A stretch of DNA of 51,419 nucleotides from Aquibium sp. A9E412 (lineage in GTDB: Bacteria > Pseudomonadota > Alphaproteobacteria > Rhizobiales > Rhizobiaceae), in contig NZ_JAOAOP010000025.1 in NCBI RefSeq assembly GCF_030398335.1, positions 1-51,419 of the forward strand. Reading direction: 5' to 3'. The notes under the pieces were generated by a model. The model did not search any database. It saw nothing but the letters and a program-made list of their open reading frames with translations, and was not told the origin of the DNA. Positions 24,363-31,923 of the stretch are shown here, piece by piece; position 1 is the first letter of the stretch; each line of letters starts with the position of its first letter. The position numbers and the translations under genes were made by a program.

Positions 24363-25769
24363 TCACAGCTCGAGGACGGGAAGGTCGAGGCTCGCGGCTG
24401 CGGCTCTGAGAGCATCGCGGTGATCTCCGTAGACGAGGGCGACATGGTGTTCCAGCGCGGCGCCCATCACGCGGTCGAGCACGGCGCCGGCCGGCCGGTC
24501 GAAGCGGATGACGCCGGCCGTGCCGGTGAAGGCGAGCGGCCGGTCGAGCATGCTGCCGCCGCCGATCACGGCCATCGGCCGGCCGCGCGCCTGGCTCAGC
24601 CGGAACAGCGTCACGCGGCCGGGCTTCAGCGGAAACTCGAACAGCAGCGGCATCTTGCGGTTGCTGTGGATCGTCGCGCGCGGCCGCAAGCCCGGCGCGG
24701 CCATCGAGACCGGCGCCTGGCCGCAGTGCCACACCACGCCGCTGTCGTCGGCCGCGTCGAGGTCGACGAGGTCGGCCAGGAAGGCCGGCGCCTCGGCCGC
24801 CGCCTGCAGCATCAAGACCGTCAGCGCGCCGTAGACGTCGGCCTCGCAGGCGCACGGCACGCGCGCCTCGCCCATCATCGAGACCGGCCCGCACACCGCC
24901 CCGCCGTAGTCGGTGAAGGTCTCCGGCCAGCAGCGGATGGCGAAGGCGTCGTAGCCGCCCTCCCCGCGCAGGCCCTCGAGCGCGGCCTTGAGGCGCAGCG
25001 AGCGGTCGAGCTCGGCCTGGTCGACCGCGTCGAGCCCGACGAGCACGCCTTCGGCCTCCCGGCGCAGCGCCGCCGCCCGGCCCGCCTCGACGGCGCGCGC
25101 GCGCGCGAAAAGCCCGTCGAGCGCGATCGGCTCGACCGTCACGTCGGCGAGCGCCTTGAGCCGGGCGGCGTCGTAGCGGCAGGTGTCGAAGCCGTCCGGG
25201 TGGCGGCCGATGCGGCCGATGCGCGCACCGCGCAGCGCCGCCACCGCGCGCGCGGCGGCCGGATCGTCGGCCGCCCCGGCCGCCGCCGGCTGCGGCCGTT
25301 CCGGCTCGGCCCGGCGGTGGCCGGCCAGCAGCGCGCCGAGCGCGTCGGCGATGCCGGGCGCCTCGGGCGCGGCATAGAGATAGGAGAAGGCGCGGCCGGC
25401 CAGCCCCAGCGCGTGCGCCGCCAGGTTGAGGCCGCAGAAGGCGTTGAGCCGCAGCCGGCCGCCGCAGCGCGGCTCGGGCGGCGCCCACAGCGCCAGCGGC
25501 CCGCCATAGGCGTTGGCCGCCGCCGCCGTCATCGCCGCGTCGGTGAAGGTGACCTGCAGGATGAGCAGGCGGTCCGGCTCGGCGGCGGCCAGCTCCGCGA
25601 TCGCCGCCTCGGTCGCCGCGCCGTCGAGCAGCAGGTGCCGCGGCCCGGCGATCGTCTGGCCCGTCGCTTCCAGCGCGCCGATCATCCGCGCCAGCGTCGC
25701 CTCGGCGAACGGCACGTCGAAGGTCGGCCGGCCGAGCGGGAGAATGCCCAGGGTGGGCTTGTCTTTCAT
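24363..25769 (-). CDS. L-fucose/L-arabinose isomerase-like protein, possible sulfoquinovose isomerase
   Basis: A 468-residue cytoplasmic protein of the fucose/arabinose isomerase superfamily, metal-dependent enzymes that interconvert aldoses and ketoses. The C-terminal half shows AIRCWPETFTDYGGAVCGPVS, the metal-ligand region CACEADVYGALTVLML, VWHCGQAP with a conserved His, and PLKPGRVTLFRLSQARG, all typical of the family. In this setting it would convert sulfoquinovose to 6-deoxy-6-sulfofructose for the kinase encoded nearby; SQ isomerases of this fold, unlike E. coli YihS, have been reported in other sulfoglycolysis clusters as far as I recall. It is followed by the Gfo/Idh gene after ten bases. 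True L-fucose-type substrates are less likely because no fuculose kinase or aldolase is present. Confidence 0.78.
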   Translation of the reverse strand: MKDKPTLGILPLGRPTFDVPFAEATLARMIGALEATGQTIAGPRHLLLDGAATEAAIAELAAAEPDRLLILQVTFTDAAMTAAAANAYGGPLALWAPPEPRCGGRLRLNAFCGLNLAAHALGLAGRAFSYLYAAPEAPGIADALGALLAGHRRAEPERPQPAAAGAADDPAAARAVAALRGARIGRIGRHPDGFDTCRYDAARLKALADVTVEPIALDGLFARARAVEAGRAAALRREAEGVLVGLDAVDQAELDRSLRLKAALEGLRGEGGYDAFAIRCWPETFTDYGGAVCGPVSMMGEARVPCACEADVYGALTVLMLQAAAEAPAFLADLVDLDAADDSGVVWHCGQAPVSMAAPGLRPRATIHSNRKMPLLFEFPLKPGRVTLFRLSQARGRPMAVIGGGSMLDRPLAFTGTAGVIRFDRPAGAVLDRVMGAALEHHVALVYGDHRDALRAAAASLDLPVLEL

Positions 25770-25817
25770 CTGCCTTTCCCTTCCCTATACGGGCGCCAAC
25801 GGAAAGAAGGATGCTTC

Positions 25818-26372
25818 ATGCTGCGCCTGTGCCTCGTCACGCTTGCCCTCCTGACGCCGCTGCCGGCGATGGCGACGGAGGCCGGCTGGGCGCTGCTGCG
25901 CGCCGGCGGCCAGGTGGTGCTGATGCGCCATGCCAAGACGTTCGGCGGCGGCGACCCGGCGACCGTCGACGTCGAGGACTGCCGCACCCAGTCGAACCTG
26001 TCGGAGCGCGGCCGGCTGCAGGCGCGCCGCATGGGCGCGCTGATCGCCGCGCGCGCCGCGCCCACCGAGCGGGCGCTGGCCAGCCGGTACTGCCGCACGC
26101 TGGAGACGGCCGAGCTGGTGTTCGGCGAAAGCCGCGTCGAGCCGTTCGCGCCGCTCGACCCGCTGCCCGACGACGCGGCCGCGCGCAGCGCGGCGCTGGC
26201 CGAGATCCGCGGCGTGGTCGACGCGTATTCGGGCCGCGGCAACCTGTTCCTCGTCACCCATCTGTCGACCATCGAGGCGCTCGTCGGCGCGCCGGCGCGC
26301 GAGGGCGAGGCGGTGATCGTGCGTCCGGCGGCGGACGGTCTCGGCGTGATGGCGCGCATCGTCTTCAACTGA
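25818..26372 (+). CDS. Secreted histidine phosphatase-family protein
   Basis: A 184-residue protein with a Sec-type signal peptide (LRLCLVTLALLTPLPAMA) and the histidine-phosphatase fold. The RHG-type motif is LMRHAK, with the catalytic His; the second catalytic His is in LFLVTHLSTIEALVG near residue 150. The start at 25818 has AAGAAGG seven bases upstream. It lies on the plus strand between two minus-strand pathway genes, ending four bases before the aldolase stop codon. Periplasmic members remove phosphate from sugar phosphates or phytate-like compounds, but the substrate here is unknown. Confidence 0.85.
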   Translation: MLRLCLVTLALLTPLPAMATEAGWALLRAGGQVVLMRHAKTFGGGDPATVDVEDCRTQSNLSERGRLQARRMGALIAARAAPTERALASRYCRTLETAELVFGESRVEPFAPLDPLPDDAAARSAALAEIRGVVDAYSGRGNLFLVTHLSTIEALVGAPAREGEAVIVRPAADGLGVMARIVFN

Positions 26373-26376
26373 GCCG

Positions 26377-27423
26377 TCAGCCGAAGCCGCCATAGGCGTG
26401 GCGGAAGCCGGCGTCGGCCGGCCGCAACGCCGCGCCGCCGTCGCCGAAGCCGGGATGCGCGTGCCACGGCCGCGCCTCGGCATCGGTCAGCGCGTTGAGC
26501 GTGCGCATGTAGTCGACCGCCTCGCCGTCCAGCGCCGCGCGCATCGCCGGCCAGTCGGGAAACCGGCCGAAGGCGTCGAGCCAGATGGCGCGGCCGGCGA
26601 GATAGCCCGACGCGCCGGCCCGGTAGGCGTGGCTCAGGATGTTGCGGAAGGCGGCCTTGCCGGCGCCCGCCGACAGCATCACCCAGGGCCGGCCGGCGAG
26701 CCGCCCCATCTCGTCGAAGGCCGCCTGCACCGCCTCCCAGCCGGGATTGCCGACGCCCGGCACCGCATCGGCGGCGACCGGGCTTTCCAGCTTGAAGACG
26801 TCGACGCCGAACTCCGGCGCGGCGAAGGTCTCGACCGAGGCGAGCACGTCGTCGGTCTTCTTGCCGCGCATCTCGACATAGTCCGCCGTGTGGTGCCGGT
26901 CGCCGGCCAGCGGATAGACCAGGAGCTCGAACAGGAACGGGATGTCGTAGCGCCGGCAGGCCTCGCCGACGCGCCGCACGAAGTCCTTCTGGTGCTCGTT
27001 GACGCGGGCCCCGGCGTCCGGCCGGTACCAGGCCAGCACCTTGACCGCATCGCCGCCGAGCCGCTTGATCTTCTCCACCGACCAGCCGTCGATCGGGCCC
27101 GACAGGCGGCCTTCGGCGGTCTCCTCGAACAGCGAATCCTCGAGCGTGACGATCAGCCCCTTGTGCGGCGACATCAGCGGCAGGCCGCGCGGGATGGCGA
27201 AATGCGGGTCGAGCAGCATGGCCGAGGATTCGCCCTGCAGCGTCTCGATCAGCAGCGCCTTGAAGCCGGCGACGTCGTCGTACGGCGCCTCCTCGGTGCC
27301 GTAGTGCCTGGCGATCGGCCCCTTGATCGGCGGGCGCTGGTCGACGGCGGTCATCTTGAAGCGGCCGCCGGCGTCGGCCATGCGGCGCAGGCCCCACCAC
27401 TTGCCGGGCGTCGGGCTGGTCAT
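26377..27423 (-). CDS. LacD/YihT-type class I aldolase, likely sulfofructose-1-phosphate aldolase
   Basis: A 348-residue Schiff-base aldolase of the DeoC/LacD group, the group that holds tagatose-bisphosphate aldolase and YihT. The barrel begins FKMTAVDQRPPIKGP; DAVKVLAWYRPDAG and the strand DVFKLESPV carry lysines where the Schiff-base lysine is expected; WVMLSAGAGKAAFRN and GYLAGRAIWLDAF form the phosphate site. Its ATG overlaps the stop of the kinase gene by four bases (ATGA), so kinase and aldolase are translationally coupled. The expected reaction is cleavage of 6-deoxy-6-sulfofructose 1-phosphate to DHAP and sulfolactaldehyde. Tagatose-bisphosphate cleavage is the alternative but would not explain the YihV-like kinase. 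Confidence 0.83.
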   Translation of the reverse strand: MTSPTPGKWWGLRRMADAGGRFKMTAVDQRPPIKGPIARHYGTEEAPYDDVAGFKALLIETLQGESSAMLLDPHFAIPRGLPLMSPHKGLIVTLEDSLFEETAEGRLSGPIDGWSVEKIKRLGGDAVKVLAWYRPDAGARVNEHQKDFVRRVGEACRRYDIPFLFELLVYPLAGDRHHTADYVEMRGKKTDDVLASVETFAAPEFGVDVFKLESPVAADAVPGVGNPGWEAVQAAFDEMGRLAGRPWVMLSAGAGKAAFRNILSHAYRAGASGYLAGRAIWLDAFGRFPDWPAMRAALDGEAVDYMRTLNALTDAEARPWHAHPGFGDGGAALRPADAGFRHAYGGFG

Positions 27424-28316
27424 GCTCTTTCCCCCATGAAGCTGTCGACCTCCGCACGCGTCGGCGTGCCGCGGCCGCCGCCGAAGCGGGTGCATTTGAT
27501 CGCCGCCACCGCGCCGGCGAAGCGCAGCGCCTGCGCGACGTCGCGCCCCTCGCCGAGCGCCAGCGCGAAGCCGCCGTGCCACACATCGCCGGCGCCCAGC
27601 GTGTCGACCGCCTCGACCGGGTAGGCCGGCAGCCGGCGCACCGTGTCGCCGTCGAGCCAGGCGACGCCGTTGCCGCCGTCGGTGACGCAGACCCAGGCGC
27701 CGCAGGCGCGCGCCGCCGCGCGCAGGCCCGCCTCGAGCCCGTCGACGCCGGCATAGTCGGCCAGCCCCTGGGCGGAGAAGGCGACGTGCGAGGCGAGCGC
27801 GATGGCCTCGCCCGCCTCGGCCACCGGCGGCTCGGCGTCGATGATGCCCGGCCGCGACAGCGCCCGCGCCGCCGCCATCGCCGCGCGCGCCCCCTCCGGC
27901 CAGCGGGTGTCGGCCAGCGCCGCGTCGAAGGCGTCGGGCATCGCCGCCTCCAGCCAGTCGGCCGCCGGGCTGATCGACCAGTCGCGATAGCTGACGATCT
28001 GGCGCTCGCCGGCCGCGTCGACATAGACCGAGGAGAACGGCGAGCGCGCGCCGGAAAAGCGCCGCGCCAGCGTGCAGTCGACGCCGTCGGCCTCGAGCCC
28101 GGCGACGATCATGTCGCCGATCGCGTCGCCGCCGAGCCGGGTCGCCAGGCGCGCCCGGCCGCCGAGCCGGGCGACGGCGACCGCGGCGTTGGCCGCGCAG
28201 CCGCCGCCGACCACCGTTGCGTCGCGCGCGCGGTACTTCTCGGCCCGCCGCGGCATCGCGTCGAGCGACATCACGAAATCGATCACGGCGACGCCTGCGA
28301 TGAGAACGGTCGTCAT
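27420..28316 (-). CDS. YihV-like PfkB kinase, likely 6-deoxy-6-sulfofructose kinase
   Basis: A 298-residue PfkB-family kinase, the same length as E. coli YihV. Several segments recall YihV rather than ribokinase or fructokinase: EKYRARDATVVGGGCAANAA (YihV KYVARN...VGGGPAATAA), the middle ADTRWPEGARAA (YihV ADVRWHDGAKKA) and the end VAAIKCTRFGGGRGTPTRAEVD (YihV VAALKCTRPGGRAGIPDCDQ). The active-site motif is DTLGAGDVWHGGFALAL. It would phosphorylate sulfofructose at O1. It starts the kinase-aldolase operon, with operator S2 about 49 bp upstream and GAAGAAGG as ribosome site. The comparison with YihV is from memory and should be confirmed by alignment. Confidence 0.86.
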   Translation of the reverse strand: MTTVLIAGVAVIDFVMSLDAMPRRAEKYRARDATVVGGGCAANAAVAVARLGGRARLATRLGGDAIGDMIVAGLEADGVDCTLARRFSGARSPFSSVYVDAAGERQIVSYRDWSISPAADWLEAAMPDAFDAALADTRWPEGARAAMAAARALSRPGIIDAEPPVAEAGEAIALASHVAFSAQGLADYAGVDGLEAGLRAAARACGAWVCVTDGGNGVAWLDGDTVRRLPAYPVEAVDTLGAGDVWHGGFALALGEGRDVAQALRFAGAVAAIKCTRFGGGRGTPTRAEVDSFMGERA

Positions 28317-28364
28317 TGCGCCTTCTTCGCACCGCCGGCGCGGCCGGCGGACCTCCGGACGAAG

Positions 28365-28387
28365 TCTTATATAAGTTACAAGACTTG
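28365..28387 (+). promoter_or_regulatory. Operator S2 upstream of the kinase-aldolase operon
   Basis: TCTTATATAAGTTACAAGACTTG, embedded in a longer inverted repeat with 7-bp arms (AAGTCTT at 28362-28368 and AAGACTT at 28380-28386). It differs from the TRAP-operon site at three of 23 positions. It contains the palindromic core CTTATATAAG found also at 32672-32689. Position, about 50 bp before the kinase start, fits a repressor site over the promoter. Confidence 0.82.
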
Positions 28388-28431
28388 TGCAATCGCGCCG
28401 CGACCGCCGTGCCGCGCCGGCCGCGCGCGAT

Positions 28432-28457
28432 CCGGGGGCGGGTCGCCCCGCCCCCGG
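28432..28457 (-). terminator. Strong hairpin downstream of dctP
   Basis: CCGGGGGCGGG and CCCGCCCCCGG form a perfect 11-bp stem over a TCGC loop. It lies 40 bp past the stop of the TRAP binding-protein gene, separating that operon from the kinase operon downstream. No T-run follows, so termination is probable but not certain. Confidence 0.6.
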
Positions 28458-28497
28458 CAGGCATGCGCGGACGCCGCGGCACCCGCGCGCCGGCGGC

Positions 28498-29562
28498 CTA
28501 CTGGTTGGCCGCCGCGAACGCGTCCTCGACGTCGCCCTCGCAGGCCTCGACCGCGGCATCGAGCTTGTTCAGCCATTCCTCGCCGAACTTGTCGGTGTAC
28601 CACTGGCGCATGCCCGAGGAGGCCTCCTGAAAGGCCTTCTTCTCCTCCGGCGTCGGCACGTAGATCTCGCCGCCCTCCGCGCGGAAGGCCTCGTAGGCCT
28701 CGATCTGGCGGCGCATCGGGAAGGCGCGCGTCACCGTCTTCAGGTGGTTCATGCCGTCGAAGACGATGCGCCTGAGGTCGTCCGGCAGCGCCTGCCAGGC
28801 CGGCTCGGAGTACCACCACAGGGCGCCCATATAGGCGTGGCCGTCGAGCGTCATGTACTTCAGCCCCGCCTCGGGGAACTTCATGTTCATGATGTCGGTG
28901 ATGCCGTTCTTGGTGCCCTCCACGACGCCGGTGGCGAGCGAGGTGTAGACCTCGGGCCAGGCGATCGGCGTCGGGTTGCCGCCGAGCTGGCGCACCAGCT
29001 CCTGCTGGATCTCGGCCGGGATGGTGCGGATCTTCAGCCCGTCGATGTCGTCGGGCGTCTTCACCAGGCCGGTGGTGGTGGCGAAGTTGCGCCAGCCGCC
29101 GGTGTTCGACACCACCATCAGGCGCATCGGGATGTCCTCGGCGAGCACGCCCGTGCGCAGCTCGTCGACGAACGCCCCGTCGAACACGCACTCGGCCACC
29201 CGGTCGTTGGGGAACATGTAGGGCAGGTCGAGCACCTGGCCGGGGCCGAACACGTTGCCGAAGCCGCCGATCGTGGTGATGTAGACCTCCAGCGTGCCGG
29301 CATGGAGGTTTTCCAGGCACTCGCGCTCGTTCGAGCAGAACTGGCCGGAGGGGTAGATCTCGACGGCCGCGCGGCCGTTCGAGCGGCTCTCGACATAGTC
29401 CTTGAGGACCATCGAGCCGTCGTAGTCCTCGTCCTCCGGCGAGCCGAGGAAGGCGATCTTGATCGTCACCTCCTGGGCCTGCGCGACGGTGGCCAGCGAC
29501 AGGCTGGCCGCGGCCGCGAAGGCGAGGCCTCCCGCCGTGGCGAGCAGTTTCTTCATCAGCAT
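28498..29562 (-). CDS. dctP: TRAP transporter solute-binding protein DctP-type
   Basis: A 354-residue periplasmic binding protein of the DctP family. The signal peptide covers about residues 1-29 (KKLLATAGGLAFAAA, cleaved after AQA). The mature chain has the hinge and ligand-site features: NLHAGTLEVYITTIGGFGNV, GLVKTPDDIDGLKIRT with the Arg that grips acid groups, and VYTSLATGVVEGTKNGI. Two cysteine residues (in QFCSNERECLEN) may form a disulfide, unusual for the family. It is the last gene of the dctQ-dctM-dctP operon, behind operator S3. The ligand is likely an organic acid, plausibly sulfoquinovose, sulfolactate or dihydroxypropanesulfonate given the neighbours. Confidence 0.9.
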   Translation of the reverse strand: MLMKKLLATAGGLAFAAAASLSLATVAQAQEVTIKIAFLGSPEDEDYDGSMVLKDYVESRSNGRAAVEIYPSGQFCSNERECLENLHAGTLEVYITTIGGFGNVFGPGQVLDLPYMFPNDRVAECVFDGAFVDELRTGVLAEDIPMRLMVVSNTGGWRNFATTTGLVKTPDDIDGLKIRTIPAEIQQELVRQLGGNPTPIAWPEVYTSLATGVVEGTKNGITDIMNMKFPEAGLKYMTLDGHAYMGALWWYSEPAWQALPDDLRRIVFDGMNHLKTVTRAFPMRRQIEAYEAFRAEGGEIYVPTPEEKKAFQEASSGMRQWYTDKFGEEWLNKLDAAVEACEGDVEDAFAAANQ

Positions 29563-29611
29563 GTGTTCTCCTCCTTGGTTTCGCAGTTTCTTATGCGGAC
29601 CGCCGGGCGCT

Positions 29612-31234
29612 CTACCCGCCGGCCAGACCCACCACCGCCTCGCACAGCGCGGCGCCCGGCGGGCATTTCGCGAAGCCCGCCAGCGCGGGCAGCGTCATCG
29701 ACAGGCTCGGGAAGAAGGTGATCAGGAAGATCACCGCCATCTCGACGAGCAGGAACGGCCAGATCGCCTGCACGATGCGCTCGATCTTCTCGCCCGAGAC
29801 CGACGAGGCGACGAACAGCACCAGCCCCATCGGCGGCGTCGCCAGGCCGACGGTGACGTTGACGCACATGACGATGGCGAAGTGCAGCGGGTCGACGCCG
29901 ATGCTGGTCATGATCGGCGCCAGCACCGGGCCGATGATGAGGATCGCCGGGCCGGCGTCGAGGAACATGCCGACCACGAACAGCAGGATGTTGACCAGGA
30001 ACAGGAGCACCAGCGGGTTGTCCGACACCGACTGGATCAGGCTCGCCGCCTCGCGCGCCAGCCCCGACACGGTGACCATCCAGCCGAAGGTGACGGCGGC
30101 GCCGACCAGCAGCAGGATGACGCCCGACTGGATCGCCGTGTCGCGCAGCACCGTCGGCAGCCGCGCGGCGGTTGCCCGCACCGCCTCGCCGAGGCTGTCG
30201 CCCGGCTCCTCGGCCACGCTCGGCGGCGGCGGTCCGGCCGGCGCTTCGCCGATCGCCGCCGCCGACAGCGCCACCGCCCGGCGCCGCGCGAAGACCAGCC
30301 GCCACAGCGTCTCGGCGAAGACGATCCAGCCGACCGACAGCGCGAAGAACAGGTTGAAGCCGAGATAGTCGGTGAAGCCGGCGAAGACGAGCAGCGTCAG
30401 CGGCGCGACGTGCAGATAGGCGCGCGGCGGGTCGGCGATGAAGCGCTTCCACAGCGCGAGCCGGATCAGCGCGGCGGCGAACAGCGCGTAGACGGCGGCG
30501 ACCGCGGCGGCCTCGGTCGGCGTGTAGATGCCCGACAGGATGCCGCCGAGCAGAAGCACCGGCGTCATCAGCGCCGGGAAGGTCTGCAGGAACGACACCG
30601 AGCGCTCGCGCCAGGTCGAGCGGCGCGCCGCCACGGGATAGTTGCGCCGGCGCGCCAGCCAGCCGGTCAGCACCATCAGCCCGAGGCCGATCGTCAGGCC
30701 GGGCACGAAGCCGGCGAGGAAGAGGCCGGCCACCGACACGTTCATCACGAAGGCGTAGAGCACCATGATGCCGGACGGCGGGATGATCGGCCCGATCACC
30801 GACGAGGCGGCGGTGATGGCGGCGGCGAAGCGCCGCGAGTAGCCGTTCTCCTGCATCGCCGGGATCAGCATCTTGCCGAGCGCCGAGGTGTCGGCGACGG
30901 CCGAGCCGGACAGCCCGGCGAACAGGATCGACGACAGGATGTTGACCTGCGCCAGGCCGCCGCGCACATGGCCGATCATCGATTCGGAGAAGCGCACGAT
31001 CGAGCGCGTGATGCCGCCGGAGTTCATCAGCTCGCCGGCCAGGATGAAGAACGGCACCGCCATCAGCGGGAAGGAGTACATCCCGTTGTAGAGCGTCGTC
31101 AGCAGCTTGGAGAAGAACACCCCGTCGCGGCCGTCGATGACCAGCGACAGGCCCGGCGCGATCATCAGCGCGAAGACCACCGGCATGCCGATCGCCAACA
31201 GCAGGAAGAAGATCCAGAAGTAGGCGAGCGACAT
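29612..31234 (-). CDS. dctM: TRAP transporter large permease DctM-type with insertion
   Basis: A 540-residue inner-membrane permease. Typical TRAP large-subunit motifs are present: AVPFFILAGELMNSGGITR, LFAGLSGSAVADTSALG, SSVIGPIIPPSGIMVLYAF and, in the C-terminal part, LGLILFLDAGPAILIIGP-like FVVGMFLDAGPAI and TPPMGLVLFVASSV. The usual length is about 425 residues; the surplus lies in the middle (about residues 265-350), with two extra hydrophobic segments and a Pro/Ala-rich linker. The start at 31234 is 11 bp after the dctQ stop. Imports the ligand bound by DctP using a sodium or proton gradient. Confidence 0.9.
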   Translation of the reverse strand: MSLAYFWIFFLLLAIGMPVVFALMIAPGLSLVIDGRDGVFFSKLLTTLYNGMYSFPLMAVPFFILAGELMNSGGITRSIVRFSESMIGHVRGGLAQVNILSSILFAGLSGSAVADTSALGKMLIPAMQENGYSRRFAAAITAASSVIGPIIPPSGIMVLYAFVMNVSVAGLFLAGFVPGLTIGLGLMVLTGWLARRRNYPVAARRSTWRERSVSFLQTFPALMTPVLLLGGILSGIYTPTEAAAVAAVYALFAAALIRLALWKRFIADPPRAYLHVAPLTLLVFAGFTDYLGFNLFFALSVGWIVFAETLWRLVFARRRAVALSAAAIGEAPAGPPPPSVAEEPGDSLGEAVRATAARLPTVLRDTAIQSGVILLLVGAAVTFGWMVTVSGLAREAASLIQSVSDNPLVLLFLVNILLFVVGMFLDAGPAILIIGPVLAPIMTSIGVDPLHFAIVMCVNVTVGLATPPMGLVLFVASSVSGEKIERIVQAIWPFLLVEMAVIFLITFFPSLSMTLPALAGFAKCPPGAALCEAVVGLAGG

Positions 31235-31245
31235 GGCGGGGTCCC

Positions 31246-31794
31246 CTATTCCGGTTCCTGCGGCGCGTGGTGCGGCAGGTCGAGCGCCGGCGAGCGCGCC
31301 ATCAGCGCCCACAAGTCGCGCAGGATCAGCTCGAAGCCGATCAGCGCCATGCCGACGAAGGCGACCGGCACCACCATGTAGGGCCAGGCCCAGGCGACCG
31401 GCACGGTGTTGACGCGGATCGCCCAGCCGCGCTCGACCAGGAGCAGGCTCTCGAAGAAGTGCCGGTAGAGGATCCACAGCACCATCACGTTGATGGCGAT
31501 GCGCAGCACCCGCAGCGCCAGCTGCGGCAGCTGCGCCGTCAGCATCTCGATCGCCACGTTGGCGCCGGTGCGGTAGGCGAAGGGCGCGACGAGGAAGGCG
31601 GTCGACACCATCATGATGAGCGACACGTCCTCGACCCAGGAGATCGAGTTGTTGAGCACGTAGCGAAAGAAGACGCCGACGACGACCACGACGGTCATCA
31701 GCGCGATCAGGCCGGCGCCGGCGACCACGCCGACACGCCCGATGATCGCGTTCACCCGGCCGAATCCCTCGATCGCCGCGCGCGTCGCGTCCAT
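31246..31794 (-). CDS. dctQ: TRAP transporter small permease DctQ-type
   Basis: A 182-residue membrane protein with four hydrophobic segments, the DctQ layout. The second part of TM1-TM2 reads GVFFRYVLNNSISWVEDVSLIMMV, the usual DctQ signature with Trp-x-Glu-(Asp/Glu). The start at 31794 was chosen over an upstream ATG at 31839 because GGGAGGAG lies just before it. It opens the TRAP operon; operator S3 is 63 bp upstream. Confidence 0.9.
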   Translation of the reverse strand: MDATRAAIEGFGRVNAIIGRVGVVAGAGLIALMTVVVVVGVFFRYVLNNSISWVEDVSLIMMVSTAFLVAPFAYRTGANVAIEMLTAQLPQLALRVLRIAINVMVLWILYRHFFESLLLVERGWAIRVNTVPVAWAWPYMVVPVAFVGMALIGFELILRDLWALMARSPALDLPHHAPQEPE

Positions 31795-31856
31795 GCGCCT
31801 GTCTCCTCCCTGACGCGGTCTCCCGGCGCTGGGGACCACGACGCGACGATAACATG

Positions 31857-31879
31857 TCTTATATCTTTTACAAGACTTG
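31857..31879 (+). promoter_or_regulatory. Operator S3 upstream of the TRAP operon
   Basis: TCTTATATCTTTTACAAGACTTG, nearly the same as the suyA/gntR site (two differences in 23) and the kinase-operon site (three differences). It is flanked by ATG and A on the outside and sits in an A+T-rich patch between the SDR stop and the dctQ start, where the TRAP promoter must be. Confidence 0.82.
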
Positions 31880-31923
31880 AACGAGCCGCGAACATCGCCC
31901 GCCCGCCCGGCCCCGCCGTCGCG

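Noticed and set aside
27420-28316. Kinase as an ordinary ribokinase or fructokinase
   Set aside because: The VGGGCAANAA, ADTRWPEGA and AIKCTRFGGGRG segments resemble YihV, its length equals YihV, and it is coupled to a LacD/YihT-type aldolase.
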